Assembly: GCF_023015865.1 (NCBI RefSeq)
Contig: NZ_JALKBC010000007.1
Span: forward strand, 186,001 to 250,000
Direction: 5' to 3'
DNA from: Arenibacter sp. F26102
GTDB lineage: Bacteria > Bacteroidota > Bacteroidia > Flavobacteriales > Flavobacteriaceae
DNA length: 64,000 nucleotides
The position numbers were made by a program, and so were the translations under genes. Under the pieces are notes generated by a model. The model searched no databases and was not told the origin of the DNA. It saw only the letters and a program-made list of their open reading frames with translations. Below, in pieces: positions 26,928 to 36,586 of this stretch. Each line of letters opens with the position of its first letter. Position 1 is the first letter of the stretch.

Positions 26928-29417
26928 ATGGCAAAGAATTTAGTAATAGTAGAGTCCCCGGCTAAAGCAAAAACAATTGAAAAATTTTTAGGAAAGGATT
27001 ATAAGGTAGAGTCCAGTTTTGGGCATATTGCCGATTTACCTTCCAAAGAATTGGGAGTGGATGTGGATAATAATTTTGCCCCCAAATATATTGTTGACAA
27101 GGATAAGAAGGCCTTGGTTAAAAAACTTAAGGATTTGGCGGACAAAGCTCAAACTATATGGCTTGCTAGTGATGAGGACCGGGAGGGAGAGGCTATTTCC
27201 TGGCATTTGGCCGAGGAGTTAAAGTTGGATAAGAATAAAACCAAGAGGATAGTCTTTAATTCCATTACCAAATCTGCCATTCAGAAGGCTATTGAAAATC
27301 CTAGGGAAATAAATTATAATCTGGTTAACGCCCAACAGGCCAGACGAGTGCTGGATAGATTGGTGGGTTACGAACTTTCCCCCGTTTTGTGGAAAAAAAT
27401 TAAACCAGGATTATCTGCTGGTAGGGTTCAATCTGTAGCGGTTAGATTGATTGTGGAAAGGGAACGGGATATAGAAGCCTTCAAGCCTGAAGCGGCTTTT
27501 AGGATATCGGCCGAATTCAAAACCAATGAGGGCAGTATATTTACAGCCAAGTTAAATAAGACCTATGCAAGCCAGAAGGAGGCGGAAGCTTTCCTAAAGG
27601 AAAATATAGGAGCTAATTTTTCCGTAGCTACACTGGATAAGAAACCGGCAAAAAAATCGCCGGCTGCTCCATTTACAACTTCAACATTACAGCAAGAGGC
27701 ATCAAGGAAATTGTATTTTTCAGTTTCAAGGACCATGCAGGTGGCACAACGCTTGTACGAGGCAGGGTTAATAACCTATATGAGAACGGATAGTGTTAAC
27801 CTTTCCAAAGATGCTATAGATGCGGCAAAGGATGCCATTATAAGTAATTACGGTAAAGAGTACAGTAAGGTTAGGAGTTTTACCGGAAAATCCAAGGGAG
27901 CACAGGAGGCCCATGAGGCCATTCGTCCTACGGAGATGACCAATCAGTCCCCTTCTTTGGAAAGGGATCAATCCAAATTATACGAACTAATTTGGAAACG
28001 TACCCTTGCCTCACAAATGAGTGATGCAGAATTGGAACGCACTAACATTAAAATAAAATCCAATACCCATAAAGAAGAATTTACCGCCAACGGGGAGGTA
28101 ATCAAATTTGATGGTTTTCTAAAGGTGTATCTGGAAGGAACCGATGAAGAAGATATAAGTGAAGAGCAGGAAGGAATGCTTCCGGCAATGAAGGAGGGTG
28201 AAAAGCTCCTTAATAATTATATAACGGCAACAGAGCGTTTTTCCAGGGCTCCATATAGATTTACGGAAGCGTCTTTGGTAAAGAAACTGGAAGAACTTGG
28301 CATAGGAAGACCGTCTACCTATGCGCCTACTATTTCCACAATTCAAAATAGAGGCTATGTAGAAAAGGGTACCATTGAGGGCACGGAGAGGAATTATGTG
28401 CAGTTATTGTTGAAATCCGATAAACTTATTGCTAAAGATTTATCCGAAAATGTGGGATCCGACAAAGGTAAATTGGTCCCTACGGATATTGGAATGATTG
28501 TAACCGATTTCTTGGTAAGTCACTTCGAAACAATTTTGGATTATCATTTCACTGCAAAAGTGGAAGAAGATTTTGATGAGATTGCTTCAGGGGATGAGGA
28601 TTGGCAAAAAGTACTGAAGGATTTTTATGGGGATTTTCACCCCAAGGTCCTGGATGTGGAAGAAAATGCCGATAGGGCCAGTGGTGAACGTGTTTTAGGG
28701 ACCGATCCCAAAACCGGAAGGCAGGTCTCGGTAAGATTGGGCCGTTTTGGGCCTATGGTGCAAGTAGGTACGGTAGATGATGAGGAAAAACCGTTGTTTG
28801 CCAGTCTGTTGCCGGATCAATCTTTAAATACCATTAGCTATGAGGAAGCCATGGATCTGTTTAAGTTGCCTAGAAAGCTTGGAGAGTATGAAGGGGAGGA
28901 AGTAGAAGCCAATGTGGGTAGGTTTGGCCCCTATATTAGGTTTGGGAAAAAGTTTGTTTCCCTGGGCAAGGATGAAAATGCCATGGAGATAGATATGGAC
29001 CGCGCTGTAGAGCTTATCAAGGAGAAACAAAAAGCAGATGCCCCTATAGCTACCTACGAGGATAAGGATGTTACCAAAGGAGTTGGTAGGTTTGGCCCAT
29101 TTATTAAATGGGACGGAATGTTTATTAATGTAAGTAAGAAATATGACTTTGATACTCTATCCAAACAGGATATTGAGGAGATTATAGAGGCCAAAAAACA
29201 AAAGGAAATTGATAAGTTGATTCAGGAATGGCCAGAGGAGGGTATTCGTATAGAAAAGGCAAGATGGGGAAGGCATTCCATTATTAAGGGTAAAATAAAA
29301 GTGGAAGTGTCCAAAGATGTGGATGCCACCAAGATTTCCCTTAAAGAGGCACAGGAATTAATAGCAAAAAAAGCACCTAAGAAAAAAACTAAAGCGAAAC
29401 CTAAGGCTAAAAAATAA
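26928..29417 (+). CDS. topA: DNA topoisomerase I (type IA)
   Basis: TopA relaxes negative supercoils through a 5'-phosphotyrosine intermediate. The TOPRIM domain begins NLVIVESPAKAKTIEKFLG and carries the acidic motif SDEDREGEAISWHLAEEL near residue 80. The active-site tyrosine lies in GLITYMRTDSVNLS near residue 285. The C-terminal part has repeated GRFGPMVQVG, GRFGPYIRFG and GRFGPFIKWD units instead of zinc fingers, and ends in a Lys-rich tail. The length of 829 aa is usual for Bacteroidota. Two bases separate it from the next gene. Confidence 0.97.
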   Translation: MAKNLVIVESPAKAKTIEKFLGKDYKVESSFGHIADLPSKELGVDVDNNFAPKYIVDKDKKALVKKLKDLADKAQTIWLASDEDREGEAISWHLAEELKLDKNKTKRIVFNSITKSAIQKAIENPREINYNLVNAQQARRVLDRLVGYELSPVLWKKIKPGLSAGRVQSVAVRLIVERERDIEAFKPEAAFRISAEFKTNEGSIFTAKLNKTYASQKEAEAFLKENIGANFSVATLDKKPAKKSPAAPFTTSTLQQEASRKLYFSVSRTMQVAQRLYEAGLITYMRTDSVNLSKDAIDAAKDAIISNYGKEYSKVRSFTGKSKGAQEAHEAIRPTEMTNQSPSLERDQSKLYELIWKRTLASQMSDAELERTNIKIKSNTHKEEFTANGEVIKFDGFLKVYLEGTDEEDISEEQEGMLPAMKEGEKLLNNYITATERFSRAPYRFTEASLVKKLEELGIGRPSTYAPTISTIQNRGYVEKGTIEGTERNYVQLLLKSDKLIAKDLSENVGSDKGKLVPTDIGMIVTDFLVSHFETILDYHFTAKVEEDFDEIASGDEDWQKVLKDFYGDFHPKVLDVEENADRASGERVLGTDPKTGRQVSVRLGRFGPMVQVGTVDDEEKPLFASLLPDQSLNTISYEEAMDLFKLPRKLGEYEGEEVEANVGRFGPYIRFGKKFVSLGKDENAMEIDMDRAVELIKEKQKADAPIATYEDKDVTKGVGRFGPFIKWDGMFINVSKKYDFDTLSKQDIEEIIEAKKQKEIDKLIQEWPEEGIRIEKARWGRHSIIKGKIKVEVSKDVDATKISLKEAQELIAKKAPKKKTKAKPKAKK

Positions 29418-29418
29418 T

Positions 29419-30576
29419 ATGGCATTCGATTTTTTAGTACCCGTTAGTGATAGGGTATTGGCCCACTGCGAATTACTACCGGCCCAAGCATTGGGAAAAC
29501 ACGTATATATGCATACTTCACGGCATGGTCTTCCGGTATTGGCAAATGTTAGTGTGGCCATACTGGGGGTCAATGAATCCAGGAATGCTTTCGAGAAAAA
29601 ACCAGAGCGCCTGGATATCTCGGAGATCAGGCTTCAGCTTTATAATTTAATGTTGGGCAATTGGAACTCTTCCATTGTGGATTTGGGCGATATAGAGGAA
29701 GGTGAGACCGTAGAGGACACCTATTTCGTTGTCAAGGAAATTGTTGCCGGATTATTGGAAGAAAATATTATTCCCATTGTAATTGGTGCTACCCAAGACC
29801 TTACATATCCCACTTATAGGGCTTTTGACGGACTTAAAAATATGGTCAACTTGGTGTCCATAGATAGTAGGTTTGATTTTGGGATGGACGAAGAACTTAT
29901 TTCTTCCCATTCGTATATGAGTAAAATAATTACCGATAAACCCAACAATCTTTTCAATTTTTCCAATATAGGCTATCAAAGTTATTTTAATTCCCAGGAA
30001 GAATTGGACCTTATGGAGCGACTTTTCTTTGATTCCTACAGGTTGGGGGAGTTAATTTCCAATATAACCTTGGCAGAACCCGTGTTAAGGAACGCTCATG
30101 TGGTAAGTTTGGATGCACGTGCCATACGTGCCGCCGATATAGGGTATTCCAGAAATTATTCCCCCAATGGTTTTAACGGGAGGGAAATTTGTGCCATAGC
30201 TAGATATGCTGGAATTAGCGACAATGTATCCGTTTTTGGGATTTACGAATGCGAGAATAGCAATCAATCTTTTCAACTTGTCGCACAAATAATATGGTAT
30301 TTTATAGAGGGGCTGAACTATAGGATTCAAGAGCTGCCCAATAGTAATAGTAACGACTTCACCAAGTATACCGTACCTACCGAAGATGAATCCCTTATCT
30401 TCTATAAAAGTCATCTTAGCGAAAGATGGTGGGTAGAGGTACCTTCAATTTTAACTTCACATACTAAAACAAATTCACCTGCGTTATTACCATGCACCGA
30501 ATTGGATTATCTAGATGCATGTAATCAAAATATTCCTGAGCGGTGGTTTAAAGCCTACAAAAAAGGGTTTAATTGA
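29419..30576 (+). CDS. Arginase/formimidoylglutamase-fold protein with altered metal-binding motifs
   Basis: The 385-aa protein has the overall arrangement of the ureohydrolase (arginase/HutG) family. The three metal motifs are changed: the GGDHS position reads GATQD, DAHxD reads DSRFD, and SxDxDxxDP reads SLDARAIRAAD. Most Mn-ligating His and Asp residues are thus missing, so classic ureohydrolase activity is unlikely. The N-terminal strand FDFLVPVSDRVLAHCELL and the C-terminal SERWWVEVP block look conserved. It starts 2 bp after topA and 116 bp before gldK. It could be a scaffold, a ligand-binding protein or an enzyme with different chemistry. Annotation as formimidoylglutamase would overstate what the sequence shows. 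Confidence 0.8.
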   Translation: MAFDFLVPVSDRVLAHCELLPAQALGKHVYMHTSRHGLPVLANVSVAILGVNESRNAFEKKPERLDISEIRLQLYNLMLGNWNSSIVDLGDIEEGETVEDTYFVVKEIVAGLLEENIIPIVIGATQDLTYPTYRAFDGLKNMVNLVSIDSRFDFGMDEELISSHSYMSKIITDKPNNLFNFSNIGYQSYFNSQEELDLMERLFFDSYRLGELISNITLAEPVLRNAHVVSLDARAIRAADIGYSRNYSPNGFNGREICAIARYAGISDNVSVFGIYECENSNQSFQLVAQIIWYFIEGLNYRIQELPNSNSNDFTKYTVPTEDESLIFYKSHLSERWWVEVPSILTSHTKTNSPALLPCTELDYLDACNQNIPERWFKAYKKGFN

Positions 30577-30620
30577 AATAATAATTTTAGGGTATAAAAC
30601 AAATTTTATACAATAAATTA

Positions 30621-30653
30621 TTTAAAAATAAGTTTTAGAGAATAATACTTGTG
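30621..30653 (+). promoter_or_regulatory. Possible promoter of the gldKLMN operon
   Basis: TTTA, 21 bases, then TACTTGTG resembles the Bacteroidota TTTG-N19-21-TAnnTTTG promoter with one mismatch in each box. It would start transcription about 30 bases before the gldK ATG. Confidence 0.35.
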
Positions 30654-30691
30654 TTTGCATTTATAATCATAATCGAAATTTAACCTAACGT

Positions 30692-32050
30692 ATGAAGAAG
30701 CTATTGTTGTTATCTATAGCATTTGTTTTTTTACTCTCAAGTTGTGGGTCCAAAACAAAAGGAGAGCTGGTCGGAGCTCAAGGAAAAAAGTGGTATCCCG
30801 AAAAACCCTATGGTATGGAATTGATTCCTAGAGGAGCATTCATCATGGGTAAAAGTGAGGAGGATCAGGCTCAGACGCAAAACGCCCCGACAAAAACTGT
30901 AACTGTTCGATCTTTCTACATGGATGATACGGAAATTACGAATAGCGAATATCGCCAATTTGTAGAATGGGTAAAAGATTCCATCGCAAGAACAAATTTG
31001 GCAATACTGGCAGATGAACTGGGACTAGGTCCAGATGATGGCGGTATAGGCGAATATGCCTTTAAGGATGCCGATACCACAAAATTATCTGCTTACGATA
31101 AGTATATGCTAAACAACTATTCCGGCATGGGCGAAACGGGCTACGAAGGTAGGGCGTTGAACAAAAGGGTTGATTTGATATGGGATATATCCAGATATCC
31201 TGATGAATATTATACCGAGGTCATGGTAGATTCCATGTACTTGCCAGAAGAAGAATCTTATAATGGGCAACGTAATATAGATGTTACCAAATTGAAATAC
31301 AAATACACCTGGATGGATATTGAAGCAGCAGCTCGTGCCAAAAAGGGAAGTAGAAAGGATTTCATAAAACAGGAAGAATTGGAAATATATCCCGATACCA
31401 CGGTATGGATAAAAGATTTTTCATATTCCTATAATGAACCAATGCACAACGATTACTTCTGGCATGATGCCTATAGTGATTATCCTGTAGTGGGTGTTTC
31501 ATGGCAACAGGCCCAGGCTTTTTGCAACTGGAGAACAAAATACAAGAACGACGATCAAAAAAGTAGAGGCAAGCAATTTGTCAATCGCTTTAGATTACCA
31601 ACAGAAGCGGAATGGGAATATGCTGCTAGAGGAGGTATAGAAGGTGGAACATACCCATGGGGTGGTCCTTATGTAATCAGTGATACTGGTTGTTTTATGG
31701 CCAACTTTAAGCCACAGCGAGGGGATTATGCTGCCGATCAGGCCTTGTACACGGTAGAGGCAAAGGCCTATGAACCAAATGATTATAATCTATACAACAT
31801 GGCTGGTAACGTTTCTGAATGGACGAATAGTAGTTATGACCCAAATTCATACGAATATGTGTCTACGATGAACCCAAATGCAGAATCGACCAACAATGCT
31901 AGAAAAGTTATAAGAGGTGGATCTTGGAAAGATGTTGCTTATTTCCTACAGGTAAGCACCAGAGATTACGAATACCAAGATTCTGCACGTAGTTACATCG
32001 GCTTTAGAACCGTACAGGATTACATGGGAGAGGAAGATTCTACCAATTAA
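30692..32050 (+). CDS. gldK: Gliding motility / T9SS lipoprotein GldK
   Basis: GldK is an outer-membrane lipoprotein that, with GldN, forms the periplasmic ring of the type IX secretion system. The signal peptide ends at the lipobox LLSSCGSK (Cys18). The rest is an FGE-sulfatase (SUMF1) fold: GMELIPRGAFIMG near residue 50, RLPTEAEWEYAARGG near 300, NMAGNVSEWTNSSYDP near 370 and KVIRGGSWKD near 410. The catalytic cysteines of real FGE enzymes are absent, as expected for a structural protein. It is the first gene of gldK-gldL-gldM-gldN. Confidence 0.97.
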   Translation: MKKLLLLSIAFVFLLSSCGSKTKGELVGAQGKKWYPEKPYGMELIPRGAFIMGKSEEDQAQTQNAPTKTVTVRSFYMDDTEITNSEYRQFVEWVKDSIARTNLAILADELGLGPDDGGIGEYAFKDADTTKLSAYDKYMLNNYSGMGETGYEGRALNKRVDLIWDISRYPDEYYTEVMVDSMYLPEEESYNGQRNIDVTKLKYKYTWMDIEAAARAKKGSRKDFIKQEELEIYPDTTVWIKDFSYSYNEPMHNDYFWHDAYSDYPVVGVSWQQAQAFCNWRTKYKNDDQKSRGKQFVNRFRLPTEAEWEYAARGGIEGGTYPWGGPYVISDTGCFMANFKPQRGDYAADQALYTVEAKAYEPNDYNLYNMAGNVSEWTNSSYDPNSYEYVSTMNPNAESTNNARKVIRGGSWKDVAYFLQVSTRDYEYQDSARSYIGFRTVQDYMGEEDSTN

Positions 32051-32135
32051 AATATAAAATAAAGAAGACCTTTATATTAAATCAAACGTTAAACCAAATA
32101 CTTATTATTAACATTACTTAATTAAATTTAAAATT

Positions 32136-32786
32136 ATGGCACAGTCAAAATCAACTAAGAAATTATTTAACATGGCCTACGGCCTTGGTGCATCTGTAGT
32201 GATTATAGGAGCATTATTTAAGATCCTTCACTGGCAATTTGGCCCACTTACGGGAGGATTGTTATTGGCAATCGGACTTATTACCGAAGCATTAATTTTT
32301 GCTATTAGTGCATTTGAACCAGTAGATGACGAATACGATTGGTCATTGGTGTATCCAGAATTAGGTGGAGGTGCCGCTTCAGGAAAATCAAATTCCAACG
32401 CTGAAATGAAGGAAGCGGAATCATCTTTATCCAAAAAATTGGATGATTTGTTAAAAGAGGCTGGTGTAGATGCCAACCTTATGGAAAGTCTTGGATCTAG
32501 CATTAGAAACTTTGAAGGTGCTGCCAAGGGTATTGCTCCAACTGTTGATGCTATGGAGTCCACTAAAAAGTATTCTGATGAAATGGTACAAGCTGCCTCT
32601 CAAATGGAATCTTTGAACAGTCTTTATAAAGTTCAGTTGGAAAGCGCAAGCAGACAAGCGTCTATCAACGAGGAAGTGGTACAGAATTCAAGTGCCTTAA
32701 AAGATCAAATGGAATCTTTGGCAACCAACCTTTCTTCTTTGAACGGAGTATACGGTGGTATGTTATCTGCAATGACTAGAAACTAA
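32136..32786 (+). CDS. gldL: Gliding motility / T9SS inner-membrane motor protein GldL
   Basis: GldL and GldM form the proton-powered motor of T9SS and gliding. Two transmembrane helices at about residues 12-33 and 38-58 are followed by a long cytoplasmic helical region with a conserved SLSKKLDDLLKEAG block and coiled-coil repeats. The membrane glutamate known to be essential in F. johnsoniae (Glu49) corresponds to Glu51 here (LITEALIFAI), and Lys29 and His32 in FKILHW are also kept. The 216-aa length is standard. Confidence 0.97.
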   Translation: MAQSKSTKKLFNMAYGLGASVVIIGALFKILHWQFGPLTGGLLLAIGLITEALIFAISAFEPVDDEYDWSLVYPELGGGAASGKSNSNAEMKEAESSLSKKLDDLLKEAGVDANLMESLGSSIRNFEGAAKGIAPTVDAMESTKKYSDEMVQAASQMESLNSLYKVQLESASRQASINEEVVQNSSALKDQMESLATNLSSLNGVYGGMLSAMTRN

Positions 32787-32845
32787 TTAGTTATAATTCA
32801 AATAACCAAACCCAAATCGATTAATAATTAAAACTAATTAGAAAA

Positions 32846-34414
32846 ATGGCAGGAGGAAAAGCAACACCACGTCAGAAGATGATCAACCTAATGTACTTGA
32901 TCTTCATCGCGATGCTGGCCTTAAATATGGGAAAAGAAGTTCTATCGGCTTTCGGTCTTATGAACGAAAAGTTAGAAGCTTCTAACTTAAAAACCACGGA
33001 AAACAATACTGCTTTCCTAAGTGGTCTTGAAACTAAAGCATCAGAAAATGCTGAGAAATTTGGTCCTCTTTTGGAAGATGCCAAGAAAATAAAGGAATTG
33101 TCCCTAGAGTATTACCAATACTTGGAAAACTTGAAAAAGGAGATGATGGTCGATGTTAAGGATCCAAAAGATTATCAAGTAATGGACAAGACCGATTATT
33201 TAGATCAACGTTTTTTTCAAGGAGACCAACTTGGAGCTGATGGTAAAGAATTCTTGGATCGCTTGGTAAATTATCGCACACAAATTTCTGCGGTTATGCC
33301 TCAAGAACTGGAGTCTGTAAAGTCTTCTGTTAAAAGTAGGTTCGAGACTGGTGATGAAAACGGTAAAGTTGAAAAAAGGGATGGTTCCAAACAAGATTGG
33401 TTGAACTATAACTTTGAAGGCTATCCTTTAGTAGCGTCATTGACTAAAATCACTTCGCTTCAGGCGGATATAAAAGCTACCGAAGAAGATGCATTAAAAG
33501 CTATGCTTCAAGGTCAGTTGAGCAGTGAGGTTTCCATGACCAATTATACTACCTTATTGGAGCAAGAAAAATCTGCATTTTATGCAGGTGAAAAGTTTGC
33601 CGGTAATATTGTATTGGGTCGTAAAGATGCCACAACAAAACCTAATGAAGTTAATTTGACCTTAGACGGAAGAAAGTTGAACGAAGGTTCGGATTATGTG
33701 ATCGAGGACGGTAAAGTTAGATTAACGGTTAGTGCTGGAAGTGCTGGAGATCATAAAATAGCTGGTAATTTAGTATTTATGCAGGATGGGGAGCGTACAG
33801 AAGTGCCGGTATCCTCAACATTTGCAACTATTACAAAGCCTAATGCTGCTGTGATTTCAGCCGATAAAATGAATGTGGTTTATCGTGGGGTTTCCAACCC
33901 TATCACCATATCCATTCCTGGTATTCCTGATAACAATGTTTCTGCATCTGCTCCTGGACTTAGTAAGCAAAGTGGAAGTAAATATGCTATGAATCCTGGT
34001 ACAGGAAGATCTGTTTCAATCACCGCCTCAGGTAAGTTGCCTGATGGTCAAATGATCAAAACTTCTTCTGAGTTCAGAATTAAGGATATTCCAAGACCTT
34101 CAGGTTCTGTGAGAGGAGAATCCGGAAGTGCTAAAATGGGAAAAAACAACCTAGAGATTTCTACAATAGGTGCGTTGTTGGAAGATTTTGATTTTGACCT
34201 TAACCTTGCGGTTAGCGGATTTAAATTTAAAGTTCCTGGACAGCCAACTGTAGATGTAAACGGTAACAAATTGGACGCTAGAGCCAAGTCTGCCCTTAAA
34301 AGAGCTAGCCGTGGAGATGCCGTTCAGATATTTGATATCGAAGCCTATATCACAAATAATAAAGGCTATAAGCTTAAAAAAGTATCTCCTGTTGTTGTGG
34401 AGATAACAAACTAG
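32846..34414 (+). CDS. gldM: Gliding motility / T9SS motor and rotor protein GldM
   Basis: GldM spans the periplasm as a dimer and carries torque from the GldL motor to the GldK-GldN ring. A single N-terminal transmembrane helix (residues 13-32, after the conserved PRQKM with Arg9) is followed by an alpha-helical D1 region (to about 220) and three beta-rich domains, with FAGNIVLGRKDATT and GVSNPITISIPGIP as recognisable segments. The 522-aa length matches known homologues. It lies 59 bp after gldL. Confidence 0.97.
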   Translation: MAGGKATPRQKMINLMYLIFIAMLALNMGKEVLSAFGLMNEKLEASNLKTTENNTAFLSGLETKASENAEKFGPLLEDAKKIKELSLEYYQYLENLKKEMMVDVKDPKDYQVMDKTDYLDQRFFQGDQLGADGKEFLDRLVNYRTQISAVMPQELESVKSSVKSRFETGDENGKVEKRDGSKQDWLNYNFEGYPLVASLTKITSLQADIKATEEDALKAMLQGQLSSEVSMTNYTTLLEQEKSAFYAGEKFAGNIVLGRKDATTKPNEVNLTLDGRKLNEGSDYVIEDGKVRLTVSAGSAGDHKIAGNLVFMQDGERTEVPVSSTFATITKPNAAVISADKMNVVYRGVSNPITISIPGIPDNNVSASAPGLSKQSGSKYAMNPGTGRSVSITASGKLPDGQMIKTSSEFRIKDIPRPSGSVRGESGSAKMGKNNLEISTIGALLEDFDFDLNLAVSGFKFKVPGQPTVDVNGNKLDARAKSALKRASRGDAVQIFDIEAYITNNKGYKLKKVSPVVVEITN

Positions 34415-34513
34415 TAAAAATGTTGTGAAGGAGCCATGGTAAATGTTTGCCATGGCTAATTCACCAGTCTCCTGATAACGGGACTGAAGATTAAAAACAA
34501 TAAATTTAAACTG

Positions 34514-35416
34514 ATGAATTGGAAAAATGTTTTATTAATTGGAGTAGTGGTTCTTTTACCATTGTCTATTTCCGCCCAGGCAAATATTTTAAATGCCAAA
34601 TTACCGGAAGAGATAGGTAAGAAGACACAGGCGCAGATCGAGAAAGATAACGATGCTCCTTTGCCCTATGCTTATGTGGATGATAGGGATATACTCTGGT
34701 CCAAGACCGTTTGGGAAGTCATCGACTTGGACGAGCGTGTTAATTTTCCACTGTATTATCCTTTGGATACAATTGATATTGGTCCTGATAGAAGGTCGTT
34801 GTACGATGTTTTGATCAAGAACATTAAAAATGGTAGACTGGAAGATGTATACGTGGATTCCTATTTTACCGAGAAAAGAAAGTTCAGTGATTTGGCTGCT
34901 ACTTTGCAGAAAGTGGACACTACAGACTATGGTTACGAGCAGTATAACGCAGGAGAACCAATTTCCCCTGAATATATTAATCGCAGGAACCTTTCCGCTG
35001 CCGATTTGGAGGAGTACCTTGTTAAAGGAATCTGGTATTTCGACAAAAGACAGGGAGAGTTAAAATACCGATTGTTGGGTATTGCTCCCGTAGCTCCGGA
35101 TGTTAACTTTATAGATGATGAGTCTATGGATTTGGCCGAAGCAAAAGTTCCGTTGTTCTGGGTATGGTACCCAAGTGCAAGACAAATATTACATGAGGCC
35201 AAAGTGTTTAACCAACGCAATTCCGCACAGCCTATTTCCTTTGATATGTTATTGAATGCCAGAAGATTCAATGCCACTATCTATAAGGAGGATAACGTGC
35301 ATGGGGATCGTGAGGTTAAGGACTATATAGCCGATAATGCCTTGTTCCAATTATTGGAATCCAAACGAATTAAAGAGGTTATCCGAGATAGAGAGCAAGA
35401 TATGTGGGCATACTAG
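34514..35416 (+). CDS. gldN: Gliding motility / T9SS periplasmic protein GldN
   Basis: GldN completes the periplasmic GldK-GldN ring needed for T9SS secretion. A signal peptide (residues 1-21, ending SISAQA) is followed by the conserved DRDILWSKTVWEVIDLDERVNFPLYYP-type region near 55-80 (start DDRDILWSK) and GIAPVAPD and LFWVWYPSAR near 190-230. Length is 300 aa. It closes the gldKLMN operon ahead of a strong terminator. Confidence 0.96.
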   Translation: MNWKNVLLIGVVVLLPLSISAQANILNAKLPEEIGKKTQAQIEKDNDAPLPYAYVDDRDILWSKTVWEVIDLDERVNFPLYYPLDTIDIGPDRRSLYDVLIKNIKNGRLEDVYVDSYFTEKRKFSDLAATLQKVDTTDYGYEQYNAGEPISPEYINRRNLSAADLEEYLVKGIWYFDKRQGELKYRLLGIAPVAPDVNFIDDESMDLAEAKVPLFWVWYPSARQILHEAKVFNQRNSAQPISFDMLLNARRFNATIYKEDNVHGDREVKDYIADNALFQLLESKRIKEVIRDREQDMWAY

Positions 35417-35450
35417 CCTTAATAAAATTCCAATTCACATATAAATCAGA

Positions 35451-35482
35451 GCGCCACATCATATGATGTGGCGCTTTTCTTT
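35451..35482 (+). terminator. Terminator of the gldKLMN operon
   Basis: A 10-bp GC-rich stem, GCGCCACATC/GATGTGGCGC, with a 4-base ATAT loop is followed by TTTTCTTTTT. It lies 34 bp after gldN and overlaps an upstream in-frame start of the next gene, which argues for the later start of that gene. Confidence 0.88.
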
Positions 35483-35530
35483 TTGCACTATTTTACTGAA
35501 GATTTAAAATTCCTTCTCTACTTTTACACC

Positions 35531-36586
35531 ATGGTAGACTATTTAATTGTGGGCCTGGGCTTGGCCGGCATCTCCTTTTGCGAAGTATTGGAAACGAATG
35601 AAAAGTCGTTTAAAGTGATCACGGATAGTTCCCAAACCTCCTCTGTGGTGGCGGGTGGGTTGTACAATCCGGTTACCCTTAAACGATTTACTTTGGCCTG
35701 GAACGCCAATGAGCAATTAGATCTTGCGATTCCCTTTTATAACGCGTTGGAAAAAAAATTAAATATCCAATTGGATTATAAAATTCCTATCCTTAGACGT
35801 TTTTCAAGTATAAATGAACAGAATCTATGGTTCGAGGCCTCAGACAAGCCTAACTTAAGTCGATTTATAGCTCCAAAAATACTGCCTAATGATAATCCTA
35901 ACATTGATGCCCCTAATGGCTACGGGGAAGTATTACATACTGGCAGGATAGATACCTCCGTTTTGGTATCGCATTATAAGCGGTATCTAGAGAGTCAGAG
36001 TTTAATACTTCAGGAATCTTTTGATTTTGAAGCCCTAAAGCTACAGGATGGCTATTTGGAATACCGAGGATTAAAAGTTAAAAAGATAGTATTCGCTACA
36101 GGGTTTGGTATAAAAACCAATCCGTATTTCAATTATTTGCCACTCAACGGTACCAAAGGTGAATTGTTGACCATTAAGGCACCAGCCTTAAAAGAGGAGC
36201 GGGTTATTAAATCTTCTGTGTTCATTATTCCTTTGGGCGATGACCTTTATAGGGTGGGTGCCACCTATAAATGGAAGGATAAAAGCAATACTCCAACCGA
36301 GGAATGCAAACAGGAACTTCTGCAAAAGTTGGACACTTTTTTAAAATGTAATTATGAGGTCATAGACCACGTAGCCGGAATAAGGCCAACGGTAAGTGAT
36401 AGGAAGCCGCTTGTAGGTAGACATCCCGAACATAAAAATATGTTTTTACTTAACGGTTTGGGATCCCGAGGGGTCATGATCGCCCCAATGGCTTCCAAGC
36501 AGCTTTTCAATTTCATAGAAAATAATACGGCTTTGGAACCTGAAATGGACCTATCCCGTTTTACCAAGAAACATTTTAAGAATTGA
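35531..36586 (+). CDS. FAD-dependent oxidoreductase (DAO family)
   Basis: The 351-aa protein has an N-terminal dinucleotide-binding motif, YLIVGLGLAGISFCEVLE (GxGxxG), and ends with the FAD-contact region HVAGIRPTVSDRKPLVGRHP and GLGSRGVMIAPMASKQL, typical of D-amino-acid-oxidase-type enzymes. It has no signal peptide and is cytoplasmic. The substrate is unknown; similar Bacteroidota proteins are annotated only as FAD-dependent or glycine-oxidase-like. The ATG at 35531 is preferred because an earlier in-frame ATG (35468) lies inside the gldN terminator. Confidence 0.85.
   Translation: MVDYLIVGLGLAGISFCEVLETNEKSFKVITDSSQTSSVVAGGLYNPVTLKRFTLAWNANEQLDLAIPFYNALEKKLNIQLDYKIPILRRFSSINEQNLWFEASDKPNLSRFIAPKILPNDNPNIDAPNGYGEVLHTGRIDTSVLVSHYKRYLESQSLILQESFDFEALKLQDGYLEYRGLKVKKIVFATGFGIKTNPYFNYLPLNGTKGELLTIKAPALKEERVIKSSVFIIPLGDDLYRVGATYKWKDKSNTPTEECKQELLQKLDTFLKCNYEVIDHVAGIRPTVSDRKPLVGRHPEHKNMFLLNGLGSRGVMIAPMASKQLFNFIENNTALEPEMDLSRFTKKHFKN

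Noticed and set aside
35468-35530. Earlier ATG for the FAD oxidoreductase
   Set aside because: It lies inside the gldN terminator hairpin, and the extra 21 residues precede the natural GxGxxG N-terminus.
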